Part shown: piece after piece, positions 1 to 8,877 of the stretch
Layout: each line of letters starts with the position of its first letter
Position numbering within the stretch: position 1 is the first letter of the stretch
NCBI RefSeq assembly: GCF_000299895.1
Contig: NZ_AMRG01000011.1
Coordinates: forward strand, 62,001 to 126,000
Direction of reading: 5' to 3'
DNA from: Idiomarina xiamenensis 10-D-4
GTDB lineage: Bacteria; Pseudomonadota; Gammaproteobacteria; Enterobacterales; Alteromonadaceae
Length of the DNA stretch: 64,000 nt
Notes under the pieces: generated by a model
Database searches by the model: none
What the model was told of the DNA's origin: nothing
Seen by the model: only the letters and a program-made list of their open reading frames with translations
Program-made: the position numbers and the translations under genes

Positions 1-502
1 GTTTCTGGTGGAAGTTCAGTGCATCGACCATGCGCAACATCTCATCGATGTTACGGCCCAGTGGCAAGTCGTTAACGACTTGATGGCGAACAACGCGATC
101 TTCATCGATCAAGAATGAACCACGGAAAGCAACGCCCGCTTCTGGATGCTCAACGTCATAAGCGCGGCAAATGCTGTGCTTAACATCGGCAACCAATGGG
201 TATTTAACTTGGCCAATACCACCGTTGTCGGTATCCGTATTACGCCATGCGTTGTGGGTGAATTGTGAGTCGATAGAAACACCGATCACTTCAACGCCAC
301 GCTTTTTGAATTCGTCTAAGCGCTTATCAAAAGCAATTAGCTCTGATGGGCAAACGAAGGTGAAGTCTAATGGGTAAAAGAAAACTACCGCTTTTTTACC
401 TTTGATGTGGTCAGACAGTTTAAAATCTTCGACGATTTCGCCTGAACCTAACACTGCCGCCGCAGTAAAATCAGGTGCTTTACGACCTACTAATACAGCC
501 AT
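1..502 (-). CDS. 2-Cys peroxiredoxin (AhpC/TSA family), C-terminus cut by window edge
   Basis: Reduces hydrogen peroxide and organic hydroperoxides through a reactive cysteine, in the cytoplasm. Reading leftward from ATG at 502, about 167 codons are present; the family is usually near 200, so the resolving-cysteine end lies outside the window. The peroxidatic cysteine sits in a FVCPSE motif (Cys51), preceded by the typical FFYPLDFT segment, and a GVSIDS strand follows. It starts next to grxD and sodB, which suits an oxidative-stress neighbourhood, although each gene looks separately transcribed. Family assignment is secure; which reductase partner it uses cannot be told from here. Confidence 0.9.
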   Translation of the reverse strand, partial: MAVLVGRKAPDFTAAAVLGSGEIVEDFKLSDHIKGKKAVVFFYPLDFTFVCPSELIAFDKRLDEFKKRGVEVIGVSIDSQFTHNAWRNTDTDNGGIGQVKYPLVADVKHSICRAYDVEHPEAGVAFRGSFLIDEDRVVRHQVVNDLPLGRNIDEMLRMVDALNFHQK

Positions 503-594
503 GTTTATTCTCCATAATTGTTTGCGAATGTCACACGCGTAAAAAGCATGGGGATGACCCGAGCAAAAAACAAGGGCTCCCGGATAAAAACTCG

Positions 595-933
595 TTAGTC
601 AGCCTGTGGTGCTGGGTGACGTTCCGCCACTTCTTCAATCAGCGGCTGCAGCTCACCCTTTTGGAACATTTCGATGATGATGTCACAACCGCCCACCAGC
701 TCGCCTTCTAGCCACAACTGGGGAAAGGTCGGCCATTCGGCATATTTCGGCAGTTCCGCACGAATATCAGGGTTTTGCAAAATATCGACATAAGCGAAAG
801 CGTGACCGCAGCTCATTAGCGCCTGCGCAGCCTGCGCCGAGAAGCCGCAACTCGGTAACTTTGGTGAACCTTTCATGTATAACAAAATGGGATTTTCAGC
901 AATTTGCTGTTTAATTTTTTCAAGCGTTTCCAT
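595..933 (-). CDS. grxD: Monothiol glutaredoxin, Grx4/GrxD family
   Basis: Monothiol CGFS glutaredoxin of 112 residues, the usual length for GrxD. The active-site CGFS lies at residues 29-32, followed by the WPTFPQLW glutathione-binding segment and GGCDI near the C-terminus. The family binds a glutathione-ligated [2Fe-2S] cluster as a dimer or with BolA and passes Fe-S clusters to acceptors, so it belongs to iron-sulphur trafficking rather than general disulfide reduction. It is monocistronic by position, lying between the divergent sodB and the leftward peroxiredoxin. In E. coli grxD and sodB are also close neighbours. Confidence 0.95.
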   Translation of the reverse strand: METLEKIKQQIAENPILLYMKGSPKLPSCGFSAQAAQALMSCGHAFAYVDILQNPDIRAELPKYAEWPTFPQLWLEGELVGGCDIIIEMFQKGELQPLIEEVAERHPAPQAD

Positions 934-1158
934 GACAACCTCAAGGTGTTACACACTGCCAACCAGTGTGGTTGCGATAAATGACAGCCTGCAGTGTAAC
1001 ACAGCCAGAGCAGTGAGGTGAAAAGGAGAAATTTACAGATTTTTTCGCGCTAAACCTTGAAACCTTGGTCTGCTATCGCCATTTTTACGTATACTAGAAT
1101 AACGACCGATCCCAAATAGGGACTTTTACACGCAACAACCGACAAATGGAGAGGTACT

Positions 1159-1743
1159 ATGGCTTTTGAACTTCCTGCACTGCCGTACGAGAAAAATGCA
1201 CTGGAACCGCATATCTCTGCAGAAACCCTTGAGTATCACTATGGCAAGCACCACGCAGCCTATGTCAGCAAATTAAACGACGCGATCAAAGGGACTTCGG
1301 ACGAAAACAAATCGTTAGAAGACATCATTAAGTCATCGAAAGGTGGTCTATTTAATAATGCGGCTCAAGTTTGGAACCACACGTTCTACTGGCATTGCTT
1401 AAGCCCGAATGGCGGCGGTAAACCTTCAGGTGATTTAGCTCAGGCTATCGACAAAGCTTTTGGCTCATTCGATAAATTCAAAGAAGAGTTTAGCGCGCAA
1501 GCTGCTGGTAACTTTGGCTCGGGTTGGACTTGGTTAGTGAAAAAATCTGACGGCTCAGTGGCTATCGTTAACACCGATGATGCAGAAACGCCCGTTACCG
1601 ATAGCAGCGTAACCCCATTGATGACTGTTGACGTCTGGGAACACGCTTATTACATCGATTATCGTAACGCTCGTCCAGATTATCTAAAAGCGTTCTGGAA
1701 TTTAGTCAATTGGGAATTCGTTGCGAAAAACTTCGCGGCCTAA
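1159..1743 (+). CDS. sodB: Iron superoxide dismutase
   Basis: Converts superoxide to oxygen and hydrogen peroxide in the cytoplasm. It has 194 residues, one more than E. coli SodB. The metal ligands are visible: His27, His74, Asp158 and His162, with the DVWEHAYY signature. Gln70 in the N-terminal half is the second-shell residue typical of iron rather than manganese enzymes. A GAGAGGT ribosome-binding site lies just upstream of the ATG, and a TATACT hexamer at 1090-1095 is a possible -10 box. A strong hairpin terminator follows the stop and is shared with the convergent fadR. Confidence 0.97.
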   Translation: MAFELPALPYEKNALEPHISAETLEYHYGKHHAAYVSKLNDAIKGTSDENKSLEDIIKSSKGGLFNNAAQVWNHTFYWHCLSPNGGGKPSGDLAQAIDKAFGSFDKFKEEFSAQAAGNFGSGWTWLVKKSDGSVAIVNTDDAETPVTDSSVTPLMTVDVWEHAYYIDYRNARPDYLKAFWNLVNWEFVAKNFAA

Positions 1744-1756
1744 TTTGCTAACGCAT

Positions 1757-1790
1757 AAAAAAACCGCTGTCTCATGACAGCGGTTTTTTA
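1757..1790. terminator. Bidirectional rho-independent terminator, sodB/fadR
   Basis: An A-run, a perfect CCGCTGTC/GACAGCGG stem with TCAT loop, and a T-run of seven. A/T runs on both sides let it serve sodB on the plus strand and fadR on the minus strand. Confidence 0.9.
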
Positions 1791-1815
1791 TTATTCGATT
1801 CGCCAATCTACTGAT

Positions 1816-2526
1816 TTAATCGACCAAATCAGCGGGAATATCAGCACGACGCCCCTGCCATACTTTAGCCGACTCATAACCATACTTGCGCACCGCCGAG
1901 ACGGCTTCGTTATACTCACTAGTTTGCGCCAATTGCGCCAACCGGGCATAAAATTCACGCGCTAAACGGCGTGCTTCTGGGTCACTGAAATAAAAGTTAC
2001 CCACACGCGAATATAAGCCTTTAAAGCCGTTCAGAATTAATACATAAATCGGATTACCCGATGCCATCGCCAAATCGTGATTAATGCGGTAATCGAACTC
2101 AGTGAAAGCCTCGGCAACATCCTCTAACTCGGCAGCCGCGGTTAAAATCTCGACCACTCGCTGCGGCTGATGACGCACGGCAGCGCGGATATAAATAGAA
2201 CTGATGTTGGTTCGCGCCGACAGCAACTGGTCGACTAACTCCGGCATGCCATCTTCATCCAAACGCGCCAGGGTTTCTAAGATATTAAGGCCAGAGGTCT
2301 CCCAAAAGTTATTCACCCGAGTTGGCTTACCATGTTGAATGGTTAACCAGCCGTCACGTGCTAAACGCTGCAAAACTTCTCGTAACGTGGTACGCGTCAC
2401 GCCAATCAGTTCTGATAACTCACGCTCAGCGGGTAAAATGGAGCCCGGCGCAAAATGCCCACTCCAAATGGATTTAACGATATACTCTTCAGCAAAGCCC
2501 GCGGGACTTTGTGCTTTTATGATCAT
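1816..2526 (-). CDS. fadR: Fatty acid metabolism transcription regulator FadR
   Basis: GntR-family regulator that represses fatty-acid degradation and activates unsaturated fatty-acid synthesis; long-chain acyl-CoA releases it from DNA. It has 236 residues against 239 in E. coli. The N-terminal winged helix (about 1-75) is almost identical to E. coli FadR, including [20 protein letters not shown], followed by the all-helical acyl-CoA-binding domain with [15 protein letters not shown]. It is convergent with sodB and divergent from dsbB. In E. coli nhaB separates fadR from dsbB; nhaB is absent here. A FadR-like site lies about 125 bp upstream of the start, suggesting autoregulation. Confidence 0.96.
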   Translation of the reverse strand: MIIKAQSPAGFAEEYIVKSIWSGHFAPGSILPAERELSELIGVTRTTLREVLQRLARDGWLTIQHGKPTRVNNFWETSGLNILETLARLDEDGMPELVDQLLSARTNISSIYIRAAVRHQPQRVVEILTAAAELEDVAEAFTEFDYRINHDLAMASGNPIYVLILNGFKGLYSRVGNFYFSDPEARRLAREFYARLAQLAQTSEYNEAVSAVRKYGYESAKVWQGRRADIPADLVD

Positions 2527-2647
2527 AACCTGCTTCGCTTGTTGTTATGCGTATATAATTTGCCTGTTGTAGCCAGTTGGCTAAGCATACGCTGAGTCGA
2601 TTGACGACGGTAGTCAAAAATTAATCGTCGATTTTATCAGGGGTCGG

Positions 2648-2664
2648 TGAGGTCGGACAAGTTC
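2648..2664. promoter_or_regulatory. Candidate FadR operator in the fadR-dsbB divergent region
   Basis: The segment GAGGTCGGACAAGTT matches 12 of 15 positions of the FadR palindrome as I recall it (core CTGGTCNGACCAG). It lies between the divergent fadR and dsbB starts, about 120 bp from each, so it could act on either. Assignment rests on consensus matching by eye. Confidence 0.45.
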
Positions 2665-2780
2665 TGCGTCGACAAATCAACCGGCTTTGTTTATCTTGCA
2701 TAGTCGTTAACCCATGATCACGGCGTTGTTGGCAGCCGCACAACGCTGCCGCCACAACCCCATCAACAAAAAGGACCCTC

Positions 2781-3302
2781 ATGTTACACGCTGTTAGTCT
2801 TAGTGCCGAACGTCGTAGCGCTTGGTTTTTACTGTTACTCAGTGCCAGCGCCTTATTCGGCTGCGCGTTGTACTTCCAATTTGGTTTAGCGCTAGAGCCT
2901 TGCGTTAAATGCGTTTACCAACGCGTTGCGGTAGTCGGTATTGGTGCTGCTGCTCTACTCGGATTTATCGCGCCACGGCTCGCACCGGTGCGCTTTTTAG
3001 CCTTTGCCTTATGGTTAGTCAGCGCAATATGGGGATGGTTCATTGCCAGCGAACACCTCGCATTGCAAAATGCTAAGAACGCGTTCTTTATGACCTGCGA
3101 TAGCTTCCCTAACTTTCCTGATTGGGCGCCATTACACCAGTGGTTTCCGACATTATTTTCGGCGCCTGGCGTGTGCGGTGATATTGAATGGAGTTTTGCC
3201 GGTTTATCGATGCCAGCCTGGATGCAAATTATTTTTGCCGCCTATGCGCTAATCGGTATCGCAGTGGTGCTACTTAGATTGCTACGTTTACATCGCATTT
3301 AA
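2781..3302 (+). CDS. dsbB: Disulfide bond formation protein DsbB
   Basis: Inner-membrane quinone reductase that reoxidises periplasmic DsbA. It has 173 residues and four predicted transmembrane helices (about 14-32, 46-64, 70-88 and 146-166). Both redox pairs are present: Cys41-x-x-Cys44 (CVKC) in the first periplasmic loop and Cys106/Cys132 in the second. Its own DsbA is not in the window. It is transcribed away from fadR, alone by position, with an AAGGA ribosome-binding site upstream of the ATG. It converges with the ycgN block. Confidence 0.95.
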   Translation: MLHAVSLSAERRSAWFLLLLSASALFGCALYFQFGLALEPCVKCVYQRVAVVGIGAAALLGFIAPRLAPVRFLAFALWLVSAIWGWFIASEHLALQNAKNAFFMTCDSFPNFPDWAPLHQWFPTLFSAPGVCGDIEWSFAGLSMPAWMQIIFAAYALIGIAVVLLRLLRLHRI

Positions 3303-3341
3303 GTCAACGTGACCGGCGCAATGAGCCGCCGGTCATCGCTT

Positions 3342-3824
3342 TTACAGCGGCCAACTGACAATTCTGTCTTCTAAATCGCCAGCAAAGTCACGCTCACTGA
3401 TACAACGCCCTGCCGCCGAAATACCGGCGCGTTTCATCGCCGCTTTGTCACCACCGTGCCGTAAAGGATGCCACGCGGGTAATGGTTTACCCTCGGCTAA
3501 CAGTCGATAAGCACAAGAAGCCGGCATAAAATAAACGTCAGCCAGATTCTCTGGCGTTAATTTGACGCAATCCGGCACCCGCTGCAAACGATTATCGTAG
3601 TCGCTACAACAGGCGTTATCGGTGTCCAATAAACGACAAGCGACATCGGTAAAGTAGACGTGCTCTTGGCTTTCCTCGGCATCGCCATCGATCAGTTTTA
3701 ATAAACAACACTTACCACAGCCATCGCACAATGCTTCCCACTCGCTACGCGACATCTGTTGTAGCGACTTGTGTTGCCAAAAGCCACTCTGTGCCAAGTT
3801 TTGTTGCTGAGTCGACTGCGTCAT
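3342..3824 (-). CDS. ycgN: YcgN-family cysteine-cluster protein (UPF0260)
   Basis: Conserved cytoplasmic protein of unknown function, 160 residues from the chosen ATG. It begins with a WQHKS/EWEALCDGCGKCC block (Cys33, 36, 39, 40) and has more cysteines at 63, 72, 73 and 86. This is the metal- or cluster-binding pattern of the YkgJ/YcgN group; the ligand is not known. The ATG at 3824 overlaps the ycgM stop as TAATG, so the genes are translationally coupled. A longer upstream start would run into ycgM and is not supported by family length (E. coli about 153). Confidence 0.88.
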   Translation of the reverse strand: MTQSTQQQNLAQSGFWQHKSLQQMSRSEWEALCDGCGKCCLLKLIDGDAEESQEHVYFTDVACRLLDTDNACCSDYDNRLQRVPDCVKLTPENLADVYFMPASCAYRLLAEGKPLPAWHPLRHGGDKAAMKRAGISAAGRCISERDFAGDLEDRIVSWPL

Positions 3825-4501
3825 TACGGCGTACCCACATAACTTTGCCAACGCCACTGTTGCTGCTCGTCGCTGAGCACCAATTCTAACTTGTCACCAT
3901 TGTGCAATGCCGCGACACCGGCCGGTGTTCCAGTCATCACGATATCACCGGGCTGTAAGCTAAATACGTGACTGATGTCGACCAATAAATCGACTATCGA
4001 GAAAATCATTTGTTCACTGCTACCCTGTTGCCGTAACTGACCATTCACATACAGTGCCAGCGTTAAGTTTTGACAGTTAGAAAAACAACTTGGGTCGATG
4101 AAGCGCCCCATTGGACAAGCACCGTCGAAAGCCTTAGCGCGCTCCCAAGGTTGGCCGGCTTGGCGGAGCTGCGTTTGTATCTCACGCAGGGTTAAATCTA
4201 AACCCAAGCTAATCCCCGCGATGGCTTGCGCTGCGCTGGCCATATCGGCGTTTTTTAAGGGTTGACCAATGAGTAAGCTGATCTCACATTCGTGCTGACA
4301 CTCACCTTGCCCATGTGGTAACTGGAAGCCACGCTCAAGATTGACTAAAGCGGTGCTAGGTTTGATAAATAGCAGTGGCTGCGCGGGAATATCGTTGCCC
4401 AGCTCTTGCGCATGGGCAACATAATTACGACCAACACAGACAACTTTGCCGACCGGCAAAGGTAATGCTTCACCTTGCCGGTTGAGATGTTGATAAGCCA
4501 T
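3824..4501 (-). CDS. ycgM: Fumarylacetoacetate hydrolase-family protein YcgM
   Basis: FAH-superfamily enzyme of 225 residues. It carries the GRNYVAHAQELG entry motif, the acidic metal-binding HECEISLLIG segment (usually two Glu and later an Asp) and the GDIVMTGTPAGVA turn typical of the family. Related proteins are acylpyruvases or oxaloacetate decarboxylases; the precise substrate cannot be read from sequence. Its ATG overlaps the stop codon of the upstream lytic transglycosylase gene (TAATG), and its own stop overlaps ycgN, so it sits inside a tightly coupled leftward operon. Confidence 0.88.
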   Translation of the reverse strand: MAYQHLNRQGEALPLPVGKVVCVGRNYVAHAQELGNDIPAQPLLFIKPSTALVNLERGFQLPHGQGECQHECEISLLIGQPLKNADMASAAQAIAGISLGLDLTLREIQTQLRQAGQPWERAKAFDGACPMGRFIDPSCFSNCQNLTLALYVNGQLRQQGSSEQMIFSIVDLLVDISHVFSLQPGDIVMTGTPAGVAALHNGDKLELVLSDEQQQWRWQSYVGTP

Positions 4502-5559
4502 TAGCCACCGAAACGAATACGGTCGGACAGTAAACCTACCGCGGCAACAAAGTAATTAGAACGGTTCCAACGCATTAACGCGTCGTAATTAGCATAAGCG
4601 AGATACACCCGGCCATGCTTATCATCAGGGATGATCACCGACGCTTCAATGTCGTCACGTTGTGGCAAATTCTCACCGTCATAGCGGCGAACGCCCAATG
4701 CCTGCCATTCGGCTAATGATTTTTTGGTCTTTAATGTCGCTAACTGTTCGTCGAAATCCTCAGGGATCTGCACCTGACGTCCCCAAGTGACGTCGTCACG
4801 CCAACCCACCGAGCTTAAATAATTGGCAGCCGAGGCAAATACATCGGGCAAACTCCCCCAAATGTCTTTTTTACCGTCACCGTCGTAATCAACTGCGTAT
4901 TGCATAAATGATGATGGCATAAACTGGGTTTGACCCATCGCACCGGCCCAAGAGCCTTTCATATCGTCAGGCGCAATGTGGCCTTCTTGAATAATGGTTA
5001 ATGCCTGCCACAATTGCCGTTTAAAAAACGCTTCGCGACGGCCATCGTAGGCTAACGTGGTGAGCGACGATATTACGTCAAAACCACCGGTAAATTTACC
5101 AAAATTGGTTTCGATACCCCATAAGGCGACGATGAAACGTGGTTGCACACCATATTTTTCGCCGATTTCGGTCAGCAGGGGTAAGTGCTCTTGGTACAGC
5201 TCCCGCGCTTGTTGCGCTTTCCAATCCGGCACCGCGCGAGGTAAATAAGTATCTAGCGTTAGCTTAAACTCCGGTTGATTTTTATCCAGTTCCACCGCGC
5301 GCTCATAATACTTCACCTTGGCAAAAGCGGCTTGCAGCGTTTGCTCGGTAAAGCCCTCCGCCTTGGCTTCGCTTTGCAATTGCTCAACATAAGCCTCAAA
5401 TGTGGGCTTGCTCGGTTCAGCGGTTTCTGCTGTCGCTTGTGTTGCATTATCTTGCACTAGCGCTGGTTGCATACCGGTCAGCAATAATGGTTGGGCGGTA
5501 ACCCAAGCAGGGGTCAACGAGGTCATGGCAATAACCATGGTGGGCAGTAATTTACGCAT
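4501..5559 (-). CDS. mltB: MltB-family membrane-associated lytic murein transglycosylase
   Basis: Cleaves the MurNAc-GlcNAc bond of peptidoglycan with 1,6-anhydro product formation, in the periplasm. It has 352 residues with a signal peptide (about 1-22, hydrophobic core then AWVTAQ). No lipobox is seen, unlike E. coli MltB, so it is probably soluble or peripherally attached. The catalytic glutamate is Glu150 in the WGIETNFGKF motif of glycoside hydrolase family 103, and the GAMGQTQFMPS and DGDGKKDIW blocks follow. The start lies five bases downstream of the ycgL stop, and the stop overlaps ycgM. A more exact name within the MltB family is uncertain. Confidence 0.88.
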   Translation of the reverse strand: MRKLLPTMVIAMTSLTPAWVTAQPLLLTGMQPALVQDNATQATAETAEPSKPTFEAYVEQLQSEAKAEGFTEQTLQAAFAKVKYYERAVELDKNQPEFKLTLDTYLPRAVPDWKAQQARELYQEHLPLLTEIGEKYGVQPRFIVALWGIETNFGKFTGGFDVISSLTTLAYDGRREAFFKRQLWQALTIIQEGHIAPDDMKGSWAGAMGQTQFMPSSFMQYAVDYDGDGKKDIWGSLPDVFASAANYLSSVGWRDDVTWGRQVQIPEDFDEQLATLKTKKSLAEWQALGVRRYDGENLPQRDDIEASVIIPDDKHGRVYLAYANYDALMRWNRSNYFVAAVGLLSDRIRFGG

Positions 5560-5564
5560 GCGCC

Positions 5565-5840
5565 TTACTCCTTAGCTTTAGATTTTGGCAGGGTATCAAG
5601 CAAGTTTTCACTGGCTGGTGGTAATTGCACATAATAGCCTTGCTCGGTTAACCGTTGGACTAATTCGACTGATGTCATTCTGGCAAGGTTCCGCGGTTTC
5701 GCTAAATTTACCGTTAATACCTGCGTAGCACCAGCAAACAGTTGCTGCAACGATTCGGGTAACTCGTCAAAACTGGCACCATGAGGTAAATAAAGGTAGG
5801 TATCGAGTTTTTGCCGACAGCGGTAAACAACACACAACAT
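5565..5840 (-). CDS. ycgL: YcgL domain protein
   Basis: Small conserved cytoplasmic protein of 91 residues with the YcgL fold. It starts MLCVVYRCRQKLDTYLYL and ends with the LTEQGYYVQLPP motif that marks the family. Its function is unknown. In many gammaproteobacteria ycgL lies near ycgM/ycgN and rnd, as here. It is the first gene of the ycgL-mltB-ycgM-ycgN run and is separated from rnd by about 40 bases. Confidence 0.88.
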   Translation of the reverse strand: MLCVVYRCRQKLDTYLYLPHGASFDELPESLQQLFAGATQVLTVNLAKPRNLARMTSVELVQRLTEQGYYVQLPPASENLLDTLPKSKAKE

Positions 5841-5882
5841 AAGCGGAGGTATCCATTAACAACCCATAAAGAGCTTAGCAGT

Positions 5883-7046
5883 TTAGCGAAGAATCGCTCT
5901 AATCTCAGCCCCTAATAACTGTTCGCGCCAGCCTTGCAATAAGTCTGGCGGGTTAAGCTGCGCTTGAATACTCGGTTGATACTGCCAGCACCACTGCATG
6001 GCATCATTAATTTGTTTGCGAGAGGCGATTTGCGCGGTACCAATTTGTAAGCGTTCAGCTTGCTCGGCAACCAATGCTTTAATGCGGTCAAAACACTCTT
6101 GATAGCGTGGCATGTGGGTTAAACGCTGCAACACAGGGGGTAGCTCATCGTCATTCAAACTCAAACCACGCTCGACGCAAGCCATCATCTCATCGGCCGC
6201 ATATTTGCGTGTGATCGGCGGTAGCCCCTCGATTTGATATAAGTGCTGTTTCTGTTGCGGTGGACGCTTCGCCAATGCCATTAACGCGCCCTCTTTCACC
6301 ACAAAGTTTAATGGAATATCTTGCTGCTGCGCACGACTAACCCGCCACTGGCACAACTCTCGTAACACAGCCAGTTGCCTTGTATTAAGCTGCCAGGCGT
6401 TGCCCACATCCAAATAACGTAACGCCAAAGGTGGCTCGAAGCAGCGCTTATCGACCTGTTGTGCCGACTCTTGTAGAGTTAATTGCAAGCGTTCTTCGCT
6501 GACTAAACGTTCACGCAAATCGGCATAAAAGCGCGCCAGATAAATCACGTCATCGGCTGCATAAGCCAATTGCGCCTCGCTAAGCGGACGTGCCAACCAA
6601 TCGGTTCGTGATTGCGACTTATCCAAGCTGATATCGTAATAACGTTCGACCAATGCCGCGTAACCGAGCGAATCACCCCACCCCAAAAACGCCGCCGCAA
6701 TTTGTGAATCCAATAAGTGCTGCGGTTGTACACCACCTTGCTGCCAAAAAAGCTGGATATCTTCACCGGCAGCATGCATCACTTTAACGATATCGGCATC
6801 ACCGACTAAACGCCAAAATGGTTTTAAATCCAAGCCCACTAACGGATCAATGAGCACCGCACCGTGACCGCAATTAGCTTGCAATAAGCCTAATTTAGCG
6901 TAATAAGTGCGGGTGCGAACAAACTCACTGTCTATCGCCACCCAACCTTGCTCACGCACCTGCTGACAAAATTCCAGCAACTGCGCTTGTGCAGTAATGA
7001 CTTGGTAAGCTGTTACCTGATTATTTGTTGTCGGCGATACGCTCAT
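5883..7046 (-). CDS. rnd: Ribonuclease D
   Basis: 3'-to-5' exoribonuclease that trims tRNA and other stable RNA precursors. It has 387 residues from the ATG at 7046, which overlaps the fadD stop as TGATG. A TTG one codon earlier is possible but unneeded. The DEDDy exonuclease domain occupies about 15-200, with AIDSEF (Asp39, Glu41), the HAAGEDIQLF block and YAADDVIYLARFY. One HRDC domain follows (about 210-285), then a helical C-terminal region. fadD-rnd is also the E. coli gene order. Confidence 0.95.
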   Translation of the reverse strand: MSVSPTTNNQVTAYQVITAQAQLLEFCQQVREQGWVAIDSEFVRTRTYYAKLGLLQANCGHGAVLIDPLVGLDLKPFWRLVGDADIVKVMHAAGEDIQLFWQQGGVQPQHLLDSQIAAAFLGWGDSLGYAALVERYYDISLDKSQSRTDWLARPLSEAQLAYAADDVIYLARFYADLRERLVSEERLQLTLQESAQQVDKRCFEPPLALRYLDVGNAWQLNTRQLAVLRELCQWRVSRAQQQDIPLNFVVKEGALMALAKRPPQQKQHLYQIEGLPPITRKYAADEMMACVERGLSLNDDELPPVLQRLTHMPRYQECFDRIKALVAEQAERLQIGTAQIASRKQINDAMQWCWQYQPSIQAQLNPPDLLQGWREQLLGAEIRAILR

Positions 7047-8713
7047 CAATGCTTATCTTCATCGCGTAATTGACGACGTAGAATTTTACCCACGTTCGTT
7101 TTTGGCAGCTCATCACGGAACTCGACCAATTTGGGGACTTTATAACCGGTCAGGTTTTCTCGCGAAAAGTCGATAACTTCACGTTCCGTCAGTGACTTAT
7201 CTTTGGCCACAATAAACACCTTAACGACTTCACCCGAGGAATCATGCGGCACACCGACTGCCGCCACCTCTAACACTTTGGGGTGCGACGCAATGACGTC
7301 TTCAATCTCATTCGGATAAACGTTAAAGCCGGACACCAAAATCATATCTTTCTTACGGTCGACGATGCGGAAATAACCACGCTCATCGCAATTACCGATA
7401 TCACCGGTGGCGAACCAGCCGTCTTTAATTGCTTCAGCAGTATCATCTGGACGATTCAAATAGCCCACCATCACCTGCGGCCCCTTGACTTGCAGTTCAC
7501 CAGATTTACCCAATTCAACTTCTTCACCGGTATCCGGATCAACGATGCGAACATCGGTGCTCGGAACGGGCAAACCAATACTTCCGGTATAGTGTTCAAT
7601 GTCATACGGGTTGACGGTAACTACAGGTGCGCATTCGGTTAACCCATAGCCCTCTAGCAGGCGCGATTTGGTTACTCGCTCCCAGTGCTCAGCGACTGAA
7701 CGTTGTACCGCCATACCGCCGCCCAACGCCACCTTCAAATGAGAAAAGTCGAGATTCTTAAAGCCTTGAGCATTTAATAAGCCGTTGAACAGCGTATTAA
7801 CCCCCGAAATCATCGAGAATTTATGCTTGCCAAGCTCCTTGACGAAGCCCGACATATCACGCGGGTTGGTGATCAATACATTGCGACCGCCATGTTTGAT
7901 AAAGGTCAAGCAGTTCGCCGTTAAGGCAAAGATATGATAAAGCGGCAAGGCGGTAATAATGACTTCTTCACTATCGCTCATTAACGGCGTGATGACCGCC
8001 GACACTTGCTCTAAATTAGCCACCATATTGCGATGGCTCAGCATAGCGCCTTTCGCTACACCAGTAGTGCCACCGGTGTATTGCAAGAAGGCAATATCGT
8101 CACCTTGCATACCGGGTTTTTGGTAGTCGTGTTTAGCGCCCTGAGTCAGCACCTCACGGAAACCGATCGTGTTGCTTAATTGGTAGCTGGGCACCATACG
8201 CTTAACGTATTTTACCACCAAATTCACCAAGTAACGTTTTGGCGCCGGCAGTAAGTCACCAATCTGGGTAGTGATGATTTTATCCAGCTTCACCTCATTT
8301 TTAATTTTATCTAAGGTGTGCGCGAAGTTCTCTAAGATGACAATCATACGCGCGCCAGAGTCATTTAACTGGTGCTTAAGCTCGCGCGGGGTGTATAACG
8401 GATTAACATTAACCACCACCATGCCTGCTCGCAAAATGCCAAACAGCGCAACTGGGTATTGCAACAAGTTAGGCATCATGACAGCCACCGCATCGCCTTT
8501 TTGCAAACCTTGCGCTTGCAAATACGCAGCAAAATCGCGAGAGCGCTTTTCTAACTCGTTAAAACTCATCTCTACATCCATATTGATGAATGCAGTTTTG
8601 TCCTGATAGCGATCGACGCTTTGCTCGAAAATGTCGTTCAGCGACACATAATGATCAGCATCGATAGTTTCCGGTACACCCGGAGGGTAATGTTTAAGCC
8701 AGATTTTTTCCAC
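7046..8713 (-). CDS. fadD: Long-chain fatty acid-CoA ligase
   Basis: Activates imported long-chain fatty acids to acyl-CoA through an acyl-AMP intermediate, at the inner membrane. It has 555 residues, typical of FadD (561 in E. coli). The AMP-binding P-loop [11 protein letters not shown] is at 212-222. The GYGLTE motif and the FACS signature [10 protein letters not shown] followed by DRKKDMI are intact, and the C-terminal lysine region is present ([10 protein letters not shown]). The product is also the FadR ligand, linking this gene to fadR 5 kb away; a half-conserved FadR site lies about 80 bp upstream. It is coupled to rnd by stop-start overlap. Confidence 0.97.
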   Translation of the reverse strand: MEKIWLKHYPPGVPETIDADHYVSLNDIFEQSVDRYQDKTAFINMDVEMSFNELEKRSRDFAAYLQAQGLQKGDAVAVMMPNLLQYPVALFGILRAGMVVVNVNPLYTPRELKHQLNDSGARMIVILENFAHTLDKIKNEVKLDKIITTQIGDLLPAPKRYLVNLVVKYVKRMVPSYQLSNTIGFREVLTQGAKHDYQKPGMQGDDIAFLQYTGGTTGVAKGAMLSHRNMVANLEQVSAVITPLMSDSEEVIITALPLYHIFALTANCLTFIKHGGRNVLITNPRDMSGFVKELGKHKFSMISGVNTLFNGLLNAQGFKNLDFSHLKVALGGGMAVQRSVAEHWERVTKSRLLEGYGLTECAPVVTVNPYDIEHYTGSIGLPVPSTDVRIVDPDTGEEVELGKSGELQVKGPQVMVGYLNRPDDTAEAIKDGWFATGDIGNCDERGYFRIVDRKKDMILVSGFNVYPNEIEDVIASHPKVLEVAAVGVPHDSSGEVVKVFIVAKDKSLTEREVIDFSRENLTGYKVPKLVEFRDELPKTNVGKILRRQLRDEDKH

Positions 8714-8784
8714 AGTCTTAGCTCCTGCAACGCGTTATGTTCTTATCGTTATGTTGTCGTTGGCAACAAAATTGGCGTCATCAT

Positions 8785-8801
8785 CGCATATCCGACCAGT
8801 G
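8785..8801. promoter_or_regulatory. Candidate FadR operator upstream of fadD
   Basis: CCGACCAGT gives a perfect right half of the FadR palindrome, while the left half (GCATAT) is poor. It lies about 80 bp upstream of the fadD ATG, a sensible place for repression. Support comes from the known FadR-fadD relationship, but the half-site nature keeps confidence modest. Confidence 0.4.
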
Positions 8802-8877
8802 AATCCTAGTCGCTAACGGCGTCGATGAGACGATAAATACCCGCTAATTGTTGATGATTTGCTTACTTTCTTAACCT

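Noticed and set aside
1774-1965. 63-residue plus-strand frame after sodB
   Set aside because: It begins inside the terminator hairpin and runs antisense to fadR; a shadow frame.
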